Below, in pieces: positions 15,121 through 23,988 of a DNA stretch of 37,622 nucleotides. The stretch is taken from NCBI GenBank assembly GCA_964472035.1, contig CAYYIT010000019.1:1-37622 (forward strand), in the 5' to 3' direction. Source of the stretch: UBA3855 sp964472035 (GTDB taxonomy: Bacteria > Bacillota > Clostridia > Oscillospirales > Ruminococcaceae). Within the stretch, counting starts at the first letter, position 1. Every line of letters starts with the position of its first letter. Below the pieces are notes generated by a model. That model was given only the letters and a program-made list of their open reading frames with translations, was not told the origin of the DNA and ran no database searches. A program made the position numbers and the translations under genes.

Positions 15121-16317
15121 ATGCTGTCGCTTGATAAAATCTATCACGCAAGCTATGTATTGAAAAGTGTCATCCGTGAGACGGATATGATCCATGCACC
15201 GAAGATCTGTCCCGACGCCAATGTATACCTCAAGACCGAGAATCTGCAGATCACCGGTTCCTTCAAGGTGCGCGGCGCGTACTATAAGATCTCCCAGCTC
15301 AGCAATGAGGAGAAGGCGAAGGGCGTTGTTGCCTGCTCCGCAGGTAACCATGCGCAGGGCGTTGCCCTTGCAGCACAGAAGAACGGCATCAAGGCAACCA
15401 TCTGCCTGCCGGACGGCGCACCCATCTCCAAGGTGGAGGCGACCAGAAGCTACGGTGCGGACATCTGCCTTGTTCCCGGCGTGTATGATGATGCCTACCA
15501 GAAGGCACTGTCCCTGCGCGACGAGAAGGGCTACACCCTGATCCATCCGTTCGATGACGAGTACGTCATTGCCGGTCAGGGCTCCATCGGCCTTGAGATC
15601 ATTGATCAGCTTCCGAATGTGGATGCGGTCGTGGTTCCGGTCGGCGGCGGCGGACTGATCTCCGGCGTGGCATTCGCGCTCAAGTCCCTCAACCCCAACA
15701 TCAAGGTCTACGGCGTTCAGGCAAGCGGTGCGCCCTCCATGGTGCAGTCCCTTGAACAGGACGAGATCGTCTGCCTCGACAAGGTAGGCACCATTGCCGA
15801 TGGTATCAAGGTCAAGGAACCCGGCGAGCATACCTTTGAGTACTGCCGTCAGTACGTGGACGGGGTCGTTACCGTAACGGATGACGAGGTATCCTCCGCG
15901 ATCCTCGCGCTCATTGAGCAGCATAAGCTCATCGCCGAGGGTGCCGGTGCGGTTGCGGTAGCAGCAGTGATGTTCGGCAAGCTTCCGGTCGAGGGCAAGA
16001 ACGTTGTCTGCCTCGTATCCGGCGGCAATATCGACGTGACCATCCTCTCCAGAGTCATCAAGAGAGGTCTGCTCAAGTCCGGACGTTCCGATACGATGAC
16101 CATCCAGCTCGAAGACAAGCCCGGCCAGCTCAAGGGCGTTGCTGCCATTCTGGCGGACATGGGCGGCAATGTCATTTCCATCCACCATGAGCGTGCAAGC
16201 GAGGACAGCGATATCACCGACTGCCTGCTGCGCATTGTAATGGAAACGCGTAACCGTGAGCATATCCAGCAGATCCGCAAGGCTCTGACGGATGCCGGTT
16301 TCAAAATTGTAGGTTAA
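15121..16317 (+). CDS. ilvA: Threonine ammonia-lyase with ACT domain
   Basis: This 398-residue PLP enzyme deaminates threonine to 2-oxobutyrate, the entry to isoleucine. The PLP lysine is in GSFKVRGA (Lys49), and the phosphate-binding loop GGGGLIS is at about residues 175-181. A C-terminal ACT domain (about 325-398, TIQLEDKPGQLKGVAAIL) suggests control by an amino acid. Its roughly 400-residue length with one ACT domain matches the clostridial/TdcB-like group rather than the 515-residue E. coli IlvA. The location after the ilv/leu genes supports a biosynthetic role, though a catabolic one cannot be excluded. ATG 15121 follows AAGGAG by 8 bases; the in-frame GTG at 15112 overlaps that site and was rejected. 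Confidence 0.92.
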   Translation: MLSLDKIYHASYVLKSVIRETDMIHAPKICPDANVYLKTENLQITGSFKVRGAYYKISQLSNEEKAKGVVACSAGNHAQGVALAAQKNGIKATICLPDGAPISKVEATRSYGADICLVPGVYDDAYQKALSLRDEKGYTLIHPFDDEYVIAGQGSIGLEIIDQLPNVDAVVVPVGGGGLISGVAFALKSLNPNIKVYGVQASGAPSMVQSLEQDEIVCLDKVGTIADGIKVKEPGEHTFEYCRQYVDGVVTVTDDEVSSAILALIEQHKLIAEGAGAVAVAAVMFGKLPVEGKNVVCLVSGGNIDVTILSRVIKRGLLKSGRSDTMTIQLEDKPGQLKGVAAILADMGGNVISIHHERASEDSDITDCLLRIVMETRNREHIQQIRKALTDAGFKIVG

Positions 16318-16330
16318 AGGAGTGCTAATC

Positions 16331-16708
16331 ATGGCAGAAAAGATTTATACAGAGAATGCCCCCGCAGCGATCGGCCCGTATTCCCAGGCTGTCGTTGTGA
16401 ACGGCATGGTTTATTCCTCCGGTCAGATCGCGATCGTTCCGGCGACCGGCAACATCGAGGCGGCCGATATTGTCGGTCAGACCACACAGGTAATGGAGAA
16501 CCTTAAGGCAGTGCTGACTGCTGCAGGCACCTCCCTCGACAAGGTCATCAAGACCACCTGCTTCCTCGCAGAGATCGCCGATTTCGCAGCATTCAACGAG
16601 GTGTACGGCAAGTACATCACCGAGAAGCCTGCAAGAAGCTGCGTGGCTGTGAAGGACCTGCCCAAGGGCGCGCTCGTTGAGGTTGAGGTCATCGCGACCA
16701 TCGACTAA
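16331..16708 (+). CDS. ridA: RidA family reactive imine/enamine deaminase
   Basis: This 125-residue trimeric protein hydrolyses 2-aminoacrylate and 2-iminobutyrate, the unstable products released by PLP dehydratases such as IlvA. Family marks are AIGPYSQAV, VYSSGQIAI and the C-terminal KPARSCVAVKDLPKGALVEVE with the substrate-binding arginine. It starts 13 bases after ilvA with AAAGGAG as ribosome site, a direct enzyme-plus-detoxifier pairing. Its stop overlaps the stop of the opposite-strand gene by two bases. Confidence 0.94.
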   Translation: MAEKIYTENAPAAIGPYSQAVVVNGMVYSSGQIAIVPATGNIEAADIVGQTTQVMENLKAVLTAAGTSLDKVIKTTCFLAEIADFAAFNEVYGKYITEKPARSCVAVKDLPKGALVEVEVIATID

Positions 16709-17289
16709 TACGTTCGGAAGATCCCGAGCTGTATCGGGTGATATGTGAAATAACAAAAGCAGCCTGTCAGAAGGAGGAGTATTACAAGCCCCGGCAAGCT
16801 GCTTTTTTTCTGCGCAGCGGCACGCGCTCCGATCCGCAGCGAAAGCGTCAGTGCGCAGAGCTCGTACAGCAGGACATCCAGTGTCAGCGTGTGCGCGCCG
16901 AGAATGCCGGAGTAGGTGTAGAAGCCTGCGACCATGAGGAAGAGTGCCGCAAGCAGCTGCTCAGCGTAGGTCGTCAGAAATCCCCGGTAGACGGGGCCGC
17001 GCACGATGCGTTCCGTGATGCCGAAGAGGAGTGCCGGAAGGAGCAGCAGCTTCTGATGCTCCCAGATACTTTCATTCACAGGAACAAGTCCGGGCAGCAC
17101 GGGGTACTGCACCAGCACCGGCGCGAGCTGATGCAGCAGGGGACCTGCGATGCCGAGGAACAGAAACCGCGCGGCAGTCCATTTCCAGCCGCTGCGGCGG
17201 TGACGACCCTTCTGTGCGGCGCGATGCAGGGTAAATTCCGCATCCTGGGCTGTGCTTTGGCGGCTGCGGTGATAGGTGATGATTTTCAT
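16705..17289 (-). CDS. DUF6512-like integral membrane protein
   Basis: This 194-residue protein has about five hydrophobic segments (near residues 36-60, 79-95, 109-128, 135-152 and 165-183). The first follows a basic N-terminus (HRAAQKGRHRRSG). The conserved-looking PVNESIWEHQKLLLLPAL loop matches my memory of the DUF6512 family, whose function is unknown. ATG 17289 follows GGAGGTGG on the minus strand; the upstream open frame to 17484 would run through the promoter region and was rejected. It is the only minus-strand gene after leuA and lies tail-to-tail with ridA. The ridA terminator hairpin lies inside its 3' end on the opposite strand. Confidence 0.75.
   Translation of the reverse strand: MKIITYHRSRQSTAQDAEFTLHRAAQKGRHRRSGWKWTAARFLFLGIAGPLLHQLAPVLVQYPVLPGLVPVNESIWEHQKLLLLPALLFGITERIVRGPVYRGFLTTYAEQLLAALFLMVAGFYTYSGILGAHTLTLDVLLYELCALTLSLRIGARAAAQKKSSLPGLVILLLLTGCFCYFTYHPIQLGIFRTY
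16755..16810 (+). terminator. ridA operon terminator inside the convergent gene
   Basis: AAAAGCAGCCTG (16755-16766) pairs with CAAGCTGCTTTT (16795-16806) with one mismatch and is followed by more T residues (a seven-T run at 16803-16809). It lies 46 bases past the ridA stop, within the coding sequence of the opposite-strand membrane protein. Confidence 0.65.
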
Positions 17290-17361
17290 AGCGTCCACCT
17301 CCATGCTGGTATCTATGCACGGATCCTGCTGATTATGCAGCAGAAATCTGAAATTCAAATA

Positions 17362-17390
17362 AAAATAGAAAATTTTCCGGCTTTTTTCAA
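17362..17390 (-). promoter_or_regulatory. Promoter of the DUF6512-like gene
   Basis: On the minus strand there is TTGAAA (17390-17385), a 17-base spacer and TATTTT (17367-17362). A small hairpin CTGCTG/CAGCAG (17326-17343) lies in the leader. Confidence 0.55.
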
Positions 17391-17398
17391 AAATCCCC

Positions 17399-17427
17399 TT
17401 TACAGATTTGGTTTTTTGGTGTAAAAT
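17399..17427 (+). promoter_or_regulatory. pyrH operon promoter
   Basis: There is TTTACA (17399-17404), a 17-base spacer and TAAAAT (17422-17427), 35 bases before the pyrH start. It is divergent from the membrane-protein promoter with only 8 bases between the -35 boxes. Confidence 0.7.
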
Positions 17428-17461
17428 AGAAGTAGTATATCTTATGAGAGGTGTCAATACA

Positions 17462-18172
17462 ATGGAACTGAAATACAAACGCATCCTGCTGAAGCTCAGC
17501 GGCGAGGCCCTCGCCGGCGAAAAGAAATTCGGCCTGGATTATACCGTGATCGGTAAGATCTGCGAAAGCATCAAGAAGTGCGCTGATATCGGTGTGGAGA
17601 TCGGTATCGTAGTCGGCGGCGGCAACTTCCTGCGCGGAAGGATGTGCGGCGGTCTCGACCGTACCCGTGCCGATCATATGGGCATGCTCGCAACCACCAT
17701 CAATGCACTTGCAATCGCTGACGTACTTGAGGCGCTCGGCCTTGAAGTCCGCGTGCAGACCGCGATCACCATGCAGCAGATCGCAGAACCCTACATCCGC
17801 AACAAGGCGATCAACCACTTCAAGAAGGGAAGAGTTGTCATCTTCGGCTGCGGCACCGGCAATCCCTTCTTCTCCACCGATACCGCTGCTGCACTTCGCG
17901 CAGTGGAGATCGAGGCAGAGATCATGCTCAAGGCGACCCTCGTGGACGGCGTCTATGACAAGGATCCTCACAAGTACGAGGATGCTGTCAAGTTCAAGAC
18001 ACTGACCTTCTCCGAGGTGCTCAACAATGAGCTCGCTGTCATGGACAGCACTGCTGCGACCCTTTGCAGGGACAATAAGCTCCCCATGCTCGTATTTGAC
18101 CTGAGCAGACCCGACAACATCATGGATGCGGTACTCGGCAAGGAAGTCGGCACCGTTGTATATGAGGACTAA
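17462..18172 (+). CDS. pyrH: UMP kinase
   Basis: This 236-residue amino-acid-kinase-fold enzyme phosphorylates UMP to UDP. Visible marks are ILLKLSGEALAGEKKFGLD at the N-terminus, VGGGNFLRG, GCGTGNPFFSTDTAAALRA and the late VDGVYDKDP. Length fits the bacterial hexameric form. ATG 17462 follows GAGAGGTG; the frame upstream crosses the promoter. It heads the conserved pyrH-frr-uppS-cdsA order. The usual upstream rpsB-tsf pair is not here. Confidence 0.95.
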   Translation: MELKYKRILLKLSGEALAGEKKFGLDYTVIGKICESIKKCADIGVEIGIVVGGGNFLRGRMCGGLDRTRADHMGMLATTINALAIADVLEALGLEVRVQTAITMQQIAEPYIRNKAINHFKKGRVVIFGCGTGNPFFSTDTAAALRAVEIEAEIMLKATLVDGVYDKDPHKYEDAVKFKTLTFSEVLNNELAVMDSTAATLCRDNKLPMLVFDLSRPDNIMDAVLGKEVGTVVYED

Positions 18173-18229
18173 ACATCACAATAATCAGAAAGGAGTACGC
18201 TCCCGTTCGATGTGGAGCGGACAATAATT

Positions 18230-18784
18230 ATGAAAGAACAGCTGAAAAAAACCGAAGAAAAGATGACCAAGACCGTTGAACGCCTCAAGGGCGATTTCGC
18301 TGCACTGCGTGCAGGCAGAGCAAATCCCGCAGTTCTCGACAAGATCATGGTGGATTACTACGGCGCACCGACACCGATCCAGTCCATGGCTGCCGTTTCT
18401 GTGGCTGAGGCAAGAATCCTCATGATCCAGCCCTGGGATGTGACCTCCCTCAAGGCAATCGAAAAGGCACTGCTCGCTTCCGATATCGGCATCACCCCGA
18501 ACAACGACGGCAAGGTGATCCGTCTGGCATTCCCGCAGCTGACCGAGGAGCGCAGAAAGGAACTGTGCAAGACCGTTAAGAAGTCCGGTGAGGACGCAAA
18601 GGTAAGCGTGCGCAATATCCGCCGCGATGCCCTCGAAAAGTTCAAGACCATGAAGAAGAATTCCGAGATCACAGAGGACGATCAGAAGGATTGCGAGAAG
18701 AAGGTGCAGAAGCTGACCGACCGCTACTGCGAAGACGTGGACAAGGCAGTTGCTGAGAAGGAAAAGGAGATCATGAGCATCTGA
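18230..18784 (+). CDS. frr: Ribosome recycling factor
   Basis: This 184-residue protein splits post-termination ribosomes together with EF-G. Typical marks are FAALRAGRANPAVLDKIMVDYYGAPTPI and a long charged C-terminal helix (EDDQKDCEKKVQKLTDRYCEDVDKA). ATG 18230 gives the standard length and has GGAG 12 bases upstream. An in-frame GTG at 18212 lies nearer the stronger AGGAG (18191-18195), so an extra six residues are possible. Confidence 0.94.
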   Translation: MKEQLKKTEEKMTKTVERLKGDFAALRAGRANPAVLDKIMVDYYGAPTPIQSMAAVSVAEARILMIQPWDVTSLKAIEKALLASDIGITPNNDGKVIRLAFPQLTEERRKELCKTVKKSGEDAKVSVRNIRRDALEKFKTMKKNSEITEDDQKDCEKKVQKLTDRYCEDVDKAVAEKEKEIMSI

Positions 18785-18821
18785 TCCCATTTTCCCGAAT
18801 AGAAATATGTAGGAGTAGGAC

Positions 18822-19565
18822 ATGGCAATATTTAATAAAAAGGCATCTCCGGAGCAGTCCGGACTGCCGGAGGTTCTGCCCACGCACGTCGGCTTTATCA
18901 TGGACGGCAACGGAAGATGGGCGAAAAAACGCGGTCTTCCGCGCAGTCTCGGCCACGTTGAGGGCGGCAGAACCTTCAAACGGATCATGCAGTACTGCAA
19001 GGATATCGGCATTCCCTACGCGTCCTTCTATGTGTTCTCCACCGAGAACTGGAAGCGGCCGAAGGAAGAGATCGACGGCATCCTGAAGATCATGCGCGAA
19101 TACCTCGAGGAGGTGCAGAAGCACCTCGGCGACGGCGTGCGTGCCATCTTTGTCGGCGATAAGTCCGTCTACCCCGATGATATCCGCGAAAAGATGATCA
19201 AGCTCGAGCAGGACACTGCCCATCACAGACAGCTGACCGTGCTGCTCTGCTGCAATTACGGCGGTCGTGACGAGATCGCCCATGCTGCGCGTCAGATCGC
19301 GGAGAAGGTGAAAAACGGCGAAATACAGCCCTCCGAGATCACCGAGGACACCATTGCGTCCCATCTGTATACCGCCGGCATGCCCGATGTGGATCTGGTC
19401 ATCCGTCCGAGCGGTGAGCTGCGTCTGTCGAATTACCTCATCTGGCAGTGCGCCTATGCGGAGTATTACTTCACCAATGTTCTCTGGCCGGACTTCACCC
19501 CCGAAGAGCTGAATAAGGCTCTCGTTGACTTTGCAGGCAGAGGCCGTCGCTTCGGAGGTGTCTGA
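18822..19565 (+). CDS. uppS: Undecaprenyl diphosphate synthase
   Basis: This 247-residue cis-prenyltransferase extends farnesyl diphosphate to the C55 carrier for peptidoglycan and wall polymers. The catalytic MDGNGRWAKKRGLPR motif begins near residue 27, then SFYVFSTENWKRP, and near the end LVIRPSGELRLSNYLIWQCAYAE. AGGAGTAGGA precedes the start. Its stop overlaps the cdsA start by one base (TGATG). Confidence 0.95.
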   Translation: MAIFNKKASPEQSGLPEVLPTHVGFIMDGNGRWAKKRGLPRSLGHVEGGRTFKRIMQYCKDIGIPYASFYVFSTENWKRPKEEIDGILKIMREYLEEVQKHLGDGVRAIFVGDKSVYPDDIREKMIKLEQDTAHHRQLTVLLCCNYGGRDEIAHAARQIAEKVKNGEIQPSEITEDTIASHLYTAGMPDVDLVIRPSGELRLSNYLIWQCAYAEYYFTNVLWPDFTPEELNKALVDFAGRGRRFGGV

Positions 19566-20392
19566 TGGCGGTACGATTGATTTCTGCGGCGATCGGTATC
19601 GCGATCGCGCTTTTCGTTCTGTTCCTGAACGATACTGTGCTGTTTCCGATCGCAGTTGCCGGTGTCATCGGCATCATTCTCTTTGAGCTGACACAGGCCG
19701 TTGACGGCACAAAGTTCCGTATCGCTACGGCAGGCGTACTGCTTTACGGCGCAGTGACGACCTTTTTTGAGTTTTACAATCTTGAGGCATACCTCGTTCC
19801 GGTGCAGCTGGCATGCCTGCTGCTGGTATTTGTCGAGCTGATCCTTCATTCCAAGACGTTCCACGTGGAACAGATCGCCTTCATGATCATGGCGGCGGTC
19901 CTGGTGACGAAGTCCCTCTGCCTTGTGATCTCCCTGCGTGAGATCGAAGAGCACGGCATGCTTTACGTTGTCCTCGCGCTCTGCGGCGCGTGGATCGCTG
20001 ACTCCGGCGCGTATTTCTCCGGCGTGTTCCTCGGCAAGCACAAGCTCTGCCCCGAGATCAGCCCGAAGAAAACCGTCGAGGGCTTCTGGGGCGGCGTCAT
20101 TTCCAATATGGTTGTCTTCGGACTCGTATGCCTCGTCTATGCGATGATCTGCCGCAATAACGGTAATGACGTCGAGGTGAATTACATCGCAGCCTGCCTC
20201 ATGGGCGGTGTGTGCGCCCTCATCAGCGTGCTTGGTGACCTGAGCGCGTCGGTGATCAAGCGCCAGAAAAATATCAAGGATTATGGTACGATCATGCCCG
20301 GACACGGCGGTATGATGGATCGCTTCGACAGCGTCCTCTTTGTGGTACCGACCTTCTATGCGTTCCTGACATTATTTTCCATATTCAGTTGA
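19565..20392 (+). CDS. cdsA: Phosphatidate cytidylyltransferase
   Basis: This 275-residue integral membrane enzyme makes CDP-diacylglycerol from phosphatidate and CTP for phospholipid synthesis. About seven or eight hydrophobic segments run through it, and the C-terminal CDS signature SVIKRQKNIKDYGTIMPGHG then GMMDRFDS is complete. Start overlap with uppS indicates coupled translation. A strong terminator follows. Confidence 0.93.
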   Translation: MAVRLISAAIGIAIALFVLFLNDTVLFPIAVAGVIGIILFELTQAVDGTKFRIATAGVLLYGAVTTFFEFYNLEAYLVPVQLACLLLVFVELILHSKTFHVEQIAFMIMAAVLVTKSLCLVISLREIEEHGMLYVVLALCGAWIADSGAYFSGVFLGKHKLCPEISPKKTVEGFWGGVISNMVVFGLVCLVYAMICRNNGNDVEVNYIAACLMGGVCALISVLGDLSASVIKRQKNIKDYGTIMPGHGGMMDRFDSVLFVVPTFYAFLTLFSIFS

Positions 20393-20400
20393 CGAAGTAC

Positions 20401-20443
20401 AATAAACCTGTCTGGACACCGGATGGGTTTATTGCTTATTTTT
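20401..20443 (+). terminator. Terminator after cdsA
   Basis: A 15-pair stem (20401-20415 with 20419-20433, including four G-U pairs) with a three-base loop is followed by GCTTATTTTT. It lies 8 bases beyond the cdsA stop. No clear promoter follows before dxr, so dxr may depend on readthrough or on a promoter I cannot see. Confidence 0.75.
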
Positions 20444-20484
20444 GAAGAAAAACGTTCCGTATCAAACAGAAAGGACAGTTGTAT

Positions 20485-21636
20485 ATGAAATCAGTGGCGA
20501 TACTCGGTTCAACGGGCTCCATCGGAACCCAGGCACTCGAAGTCGCAGAGACGCACGGGCTCCGCGTGACTGCACTTGCAGCGCATAGTCAGGCGGAAAA
20601 GCTCGCAGAACAGGCAAAACACTTCCATCCCGAGCTTGTCTGCATTTATGACGAGACAAAGCTTGCGGTGCTGCGGGAGCTTCTGGCAGGGGAGGACATC
20701 GAGATCCTCTGCGGCATGGAGGGCCTGTGCAGGATCGCCTCCTCACGCTGTGCCGACATCCTCCTCAACAGCGTGGTCGGTATGGTCGGACTGCTGCCAA
20801 CGCTGACCGCGATCGAGGCAGGCACCGACATTGCCCTCGCGAACAAGGAGACCCTCGTTGCCGGCGGCAGCCTCGTCATGCGAAGAGCTGCGGAAAAGGG
20901 CGTGAAGATCTACCCCGTGGACAGTGAGCATTCCGCGATCTTCCAGTCCCTGCAGGGCAATGACATGAACCGCATCCGCAAGATCATCCTGACCGCTTCC
21001 GGCGGTCCGTTCTTCGGCAAGACCCGTGCAGAGCTGGAGCATGTCCGCGCTGCGGATGCCCTCAAGCACCCGAACTGGAACATGGGCAACAAGATCACCA
21101 TTGATTCTTCCACGCTGATGAACAAGGGACTTGAATTCATCGAGGCGAAGTGGCTCTTTGATCTCGAGCCTTCCCAGATCGAGATCGTCGTGCATCGTCA
21201 GAGCGTGCTGCACTCCGCGGTCGAGTTTGAGGACTACGCTGTCATCGGACAGATGGGCGTGCCGGATATGAAGATCCCGATCCAGTACGCGCTCCTGTAT
21301 CCGCAGCGAGTGAAGTGCCCGACAAGTCCGCTGTCCCTGACGGATTACGGAACGCTGACCTTTGAAAAGCCCGATTATGCGACCTTTGACTGCCTGACTG
21401 CGGCCATCGATGCGATCACGGAGGGCGGCCTGCGCCCCTGCATCGTCAATGCGGCGAATGAAGAGGCAGTGAGCTGGTTCCTGCGTGATGAGATCAGCTT
21501 CCTGCAGATCGGTGCGCTGGTTCGTGCTGCAATGGAGCATGTGCCGGGCGGAGAAGTGAATTGCTATGAGGATGTCCTGCATGCCGATCAGCTGGCGAGA
21601 GCCTTCGTCCGCGACCGGATTCTGCAAGGAAAATAG
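20485..21636 (+). CDS. dxr: 1-deoxy-D-xylulose 5-phosphate reductoisomerase
   Basis: This 383-residue NADPH enzyme makes 2-C-methyl-D-erythritol 4-phosphate in the non-mevalonate isoprenoid pathway. Marks are the N-terminal LGSTGSIGTQALEV, ANKETLVAGG, PVDSEHSAIFQ, TASGGPF and HPNWNMGNKITIDSSTLMNKG. Length is typical. ATG 20485 follows AAGGA (20471-20475) by 9 bases and replaces a TTG two codons earlier. IspG of the same pathway is two genes downstream. Confidence 0.95.
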   Translation: MKSVAILGSTGSIGTQALEVAETHGLRVTALAAHSQAEKLAEQAKHFHPELVCIYDETKLAVLRELLAGEDIEILCGMEGLCRIASSRCADILLNSVVGMVGLLPTLTAIEAGTDIALANKETLVAGGSLVMRRAAEKGVKIYPVDSEHSAIFQSLQGNDMNRIRKIILTASGGPFFGKTRAELEHVRAADALKHPNWNMGNKITIDSSTLMNKGLEFIEAKWLFDLEPSQIEIVVHRQSVLHSAVEFEDYAVIGQMGVPDMKIPIQYALLYPQRVKCPTSPLSLTDYGTLTFEKPDYATFDCLTAAIDAITEGGLRPCIVNAANEEAVSWFLRDEISFLQIGALVRAAMEHVPGGEVNCYEDVLHADQLARAFVRDRILQGK

Positions 21637-21678
21637 AGAAAAATCCGTGCATTCCAATTGAGAAAGGATCTATGATTT

Positions 21679-22923
21679 ATGGTTACAATTCTGATTGCAT
21701 TGCTCGTGTTCGGGGTGATCATCGCGATCCATGAGTTCGGCCACTTCATCGTCGCCAAGCTCTGCGGCATCAAGGTGAACCAGTTCGCGATCGGCATGGG
21801 CCCCGTGATCCTGCGCAAGCAAGGAAAGGAAACGGAGTACTCCCTGCGCCTCTTCCCCGTGGGCGGCTTCTGCGCCATGGAGGGCGAGGATGCCGAAAGC
21901 AATGACCCGCGCGCCTTCAATAACAACAAGGTCTGGAAGCGTGTGCTTGTCGTGATCGCGGGCGCCGTGATGAACATCATTCTCGGATTCTTCATCATCC
22001 TCATCACGACCTGTCTCTACGGTGACGTGATCACCACGAAGATCGCGAAGTTTCCGGCGGAGATCGTCGTGAGTGAGGCCATTCCCTCCTGCGGCCTGAA
22101 CGAAGGGGACAGGATCATTTCGATCAATAATATGTCCATTTCCTACGGCACGACGCTCGAGGAGAAGCTCTCGAATCTCGAGGGCGAGACGCTCACCGCG
22201 GTCGTGAACCGTGACGGCGAATCCGTTGCACTGACCGGTATTCCGATCGCTGCGCTTAAGGGCGAGGTCGTGTGCGCGTCCACCAGCAACACCTGCGGTC
22301 TGCAGGCAGGGGACACGATCGTCAAGATCGACGGCATGCGCATTTTCACCGATGCGGATCTTTCCTATAAACTCCAGACCTCCGAGGCGGAGACGGTCGA
22401 TCTCGTTGTCAAGCGAGACGGCAAGCTCGTGACGCTTCCGGACGTTGCCTTCCGCAATACCGCGACCGAGGGCAAACTCGATTTCTATGTGACCGCCGAG
22501 AAGCTGACCGTCTGGAACACCCTCGAATACAGCGCATTGAGCACGGTTTCCACGGGACGCCTGATCTGGATCTCCCTGAAGGATCTCGTCACCGGAAAAT
22601 ACGGGTTCAATGACCTGTCCGGCCCCGTCGGCATCATCGGTACCATCGGCGAAGCCGCAAAGCAGGGCACGAATTTCATCGAACAGCTGATCTCCGTGCT
22701 GTCGCTTGCATCGTTCATTACGATCAATGTCGGTATTTTCAATCTTCTGCCGCTTCCTGCACTGGACGGCGGCCGCCTGATCTTTCTGATCGTCGAGGCC
22801 ATCCGCCGCAAGCCAGTCAAGCCCGAGCATGAGGGCATGGTGCATTTCATCGGCTTTGCACTGCTCATCCTGCTCATGGTTGCGGTGACATTCCAGGATA
22901 TTCTGAAACTGATACAAGGTTAA
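21679..22923 (+). CDS. rseP: Site-2 intramembrane metalloprotease RseP
   Basis: This 414-residue membrane zinc protease cleaves single-pass membrane proteins such as anti-sigma factors and signal-peptide remnants. The zinc motif HEFGH (His18, Glu19, His22) is in the first membrane segment and the second active-site motif is LLPLPALDGGRL near residue 360. Between them are two PDZ-like domains (about 110-190 and 195-270), each with a GL..GD.I..I.. core. A final hydrophobic helix ends the protein. AGAAAGGATC precedes the start. Its substrate cannot be told from this window. Confidence 0.92.
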   Translation: MVTILIALLVFGVIIAIHEFGHFIVAKLCGIKVNQFAIGMGPVILRKQGKETEYSLRLFPVGGFCAMEGEDAESNDPRAFNNNKVWKRVLVVIAGAVMNIILGFFIILITTCLYGDVITTKIAKFPAEIVVSEAIPSCGLNEGDRIISINNMSISYGTTLEEKLSNLEGETLTAVVNRDGESVALTGIPIAALKGEVVCASTSNTCGLQAGDTIVKIDGMRIFTDADLSYKLQTSEAETVDLVVKRDGKLVTLPDVAFRNTATEGKLDFYVTAEKLTVWNTLEYSALSTVSTGRLIWISLKDLVTGKYGFNDLSGPVGIIGTIGEAAKQGTNFIEQLISVLSLASFITINVGIFNLLPLPALDGGRLIFLIVEAIRRKPVKPEHEGMVHFIGFALLILLMVAVTFQDILKLIQG

Positions 22924-22936
22924 TGAGGTGAATGAT

Positions 22937-23974
22937 ATGCGTACACTCAAGCCCGTGAAGGTCGGCAGCTGCGTGCTGGACGGCAGTCACATCTATATCC
23001 AGTCCATGCTCAATGTGCCGGCGGAGGACACCGCCGGCAATGCCGCGCAGGCAGCGGCCCTCGAAGCGGCCGGCTGTGAGATCATCCGCACTGCCGTGCC
23101 GACGCTGGAGGCAGTCCGCCTGATCCCTGCCATCAAGGAGAAGATCTCGATCCCGCTCGTGGCGGACATTCATTTTGACTACCGCATCGCCCTCGAGGCG
23201 GCCGCGGCAGGTGTCGATAAGATCCGCATCAACCCCGGCAATATCGGCGATATGGACAGGGTGCGTCAGGTCGCACAGGCCTGCAAGTCACGCAATATTC
23301 CGATCCGCATTGGCGTGAATTCCGGCTCGCTGGAGAAGGAGATCCTCGCTAAATACGGCTCTCCCACGCCCGAAGCCCTCGTTGAAAGCGCTATGCACCA
23401 TGCAGCGATGCTCGAACGCTTTGACTTCGAGGACATCGTCATTTCCATCAAGTCCTCCGACGTGAACCGCATGATCGACAGCTATCGTCTCGCGGCGGAG
23501 CGCTGCCCGTATCCGCTGCACCTCGGCGTGACCGAGGCAGGTACGGAGCGCATGGGACTGATCAAATCCGCGATCGGCATCGGCTCCCTCCTGCATGACG
23601 GCATCGGCGAGACCATCCGCGTTTCCCTGACCGATGAACCGATCAAGGAGATCGCCGCTGCGAAGGACATCCTCAAGAGCATCGGCAAGCGCGGCGGCGT
23701 GCAGATCGTTTCCTGCCCGACCTGCGGCAGAACCAAGATCGACCTCGTCGGCCTTGCAAAACAGGTGGAGGATGCCGTTTCCGGAATCGAAAAGGACGTC
23801 AAGATCGCCGTCATGGGCTGCGTTGTCAACGGCCCCGGCGAAGCAAGGGAAGCGGACATCGGCGTTGCCGGAGGCGACGGCATCGGTCTGCTCTTCCGTC
23901 ACGGCGAGATCCTCCGCAAGGTGCCGGAGGCCGACATCGTGCCGGAGCTTCTCAAGGAACTCGAACAATTGTAA
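22937..23974 (+). CDS. ispG: 4-hydroxy-3-methylbut-2-en-1-yl diphosphate synthase
   Basis: This 345-residue iron-sulfur enzyme converts MEcPP to HMBPP, the penultimate isoprenoid step. It has the TIM-barrel start (VLDGSHIYIQSMLNVPAEDT) and the C-terminal [4Fe-4S] domain with CPTCGRT and VMGCVVNGPGEAREADIG. ATG 22937 follows TGAGGTG by about 7 bases; the GTG at 22928 lies within that site. The proS gene often found before polC in this cluster is missing. Confidence 0.95.
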   Translation: MRTLKPVKVGSCVLDGSHIYIQSMLNVPAEDTAGNAAQAAALEAAGCEIIRTAVPTLEAVRLIPAIKEKISIPLVADIHFDYRIALEAAAAGVDKIRINPGNIGDMDRVRQVAQACKSRNIPIRIGVNSGSLEKEILAKYGSPTPEALVESAMHHAAMLERFDFEDIVISIKSSDVNRMIDSYRLAAERCPYPLHLGVTEAGTERMGLIKSAIGIGSLLHDGIGETIRVSLTDEPIKEIAAAKDILKSIGKRGGVQIVSCPTCGRTKIDLVGLAKQVEDAVSGIEKDVKIAVMGCVVNGPGEAREADIGVAGGDGIGLLFRHGEILRKVPEADIVPELLKELEQL

Positions 23975-23988
23975 GATACAGGTGAATT

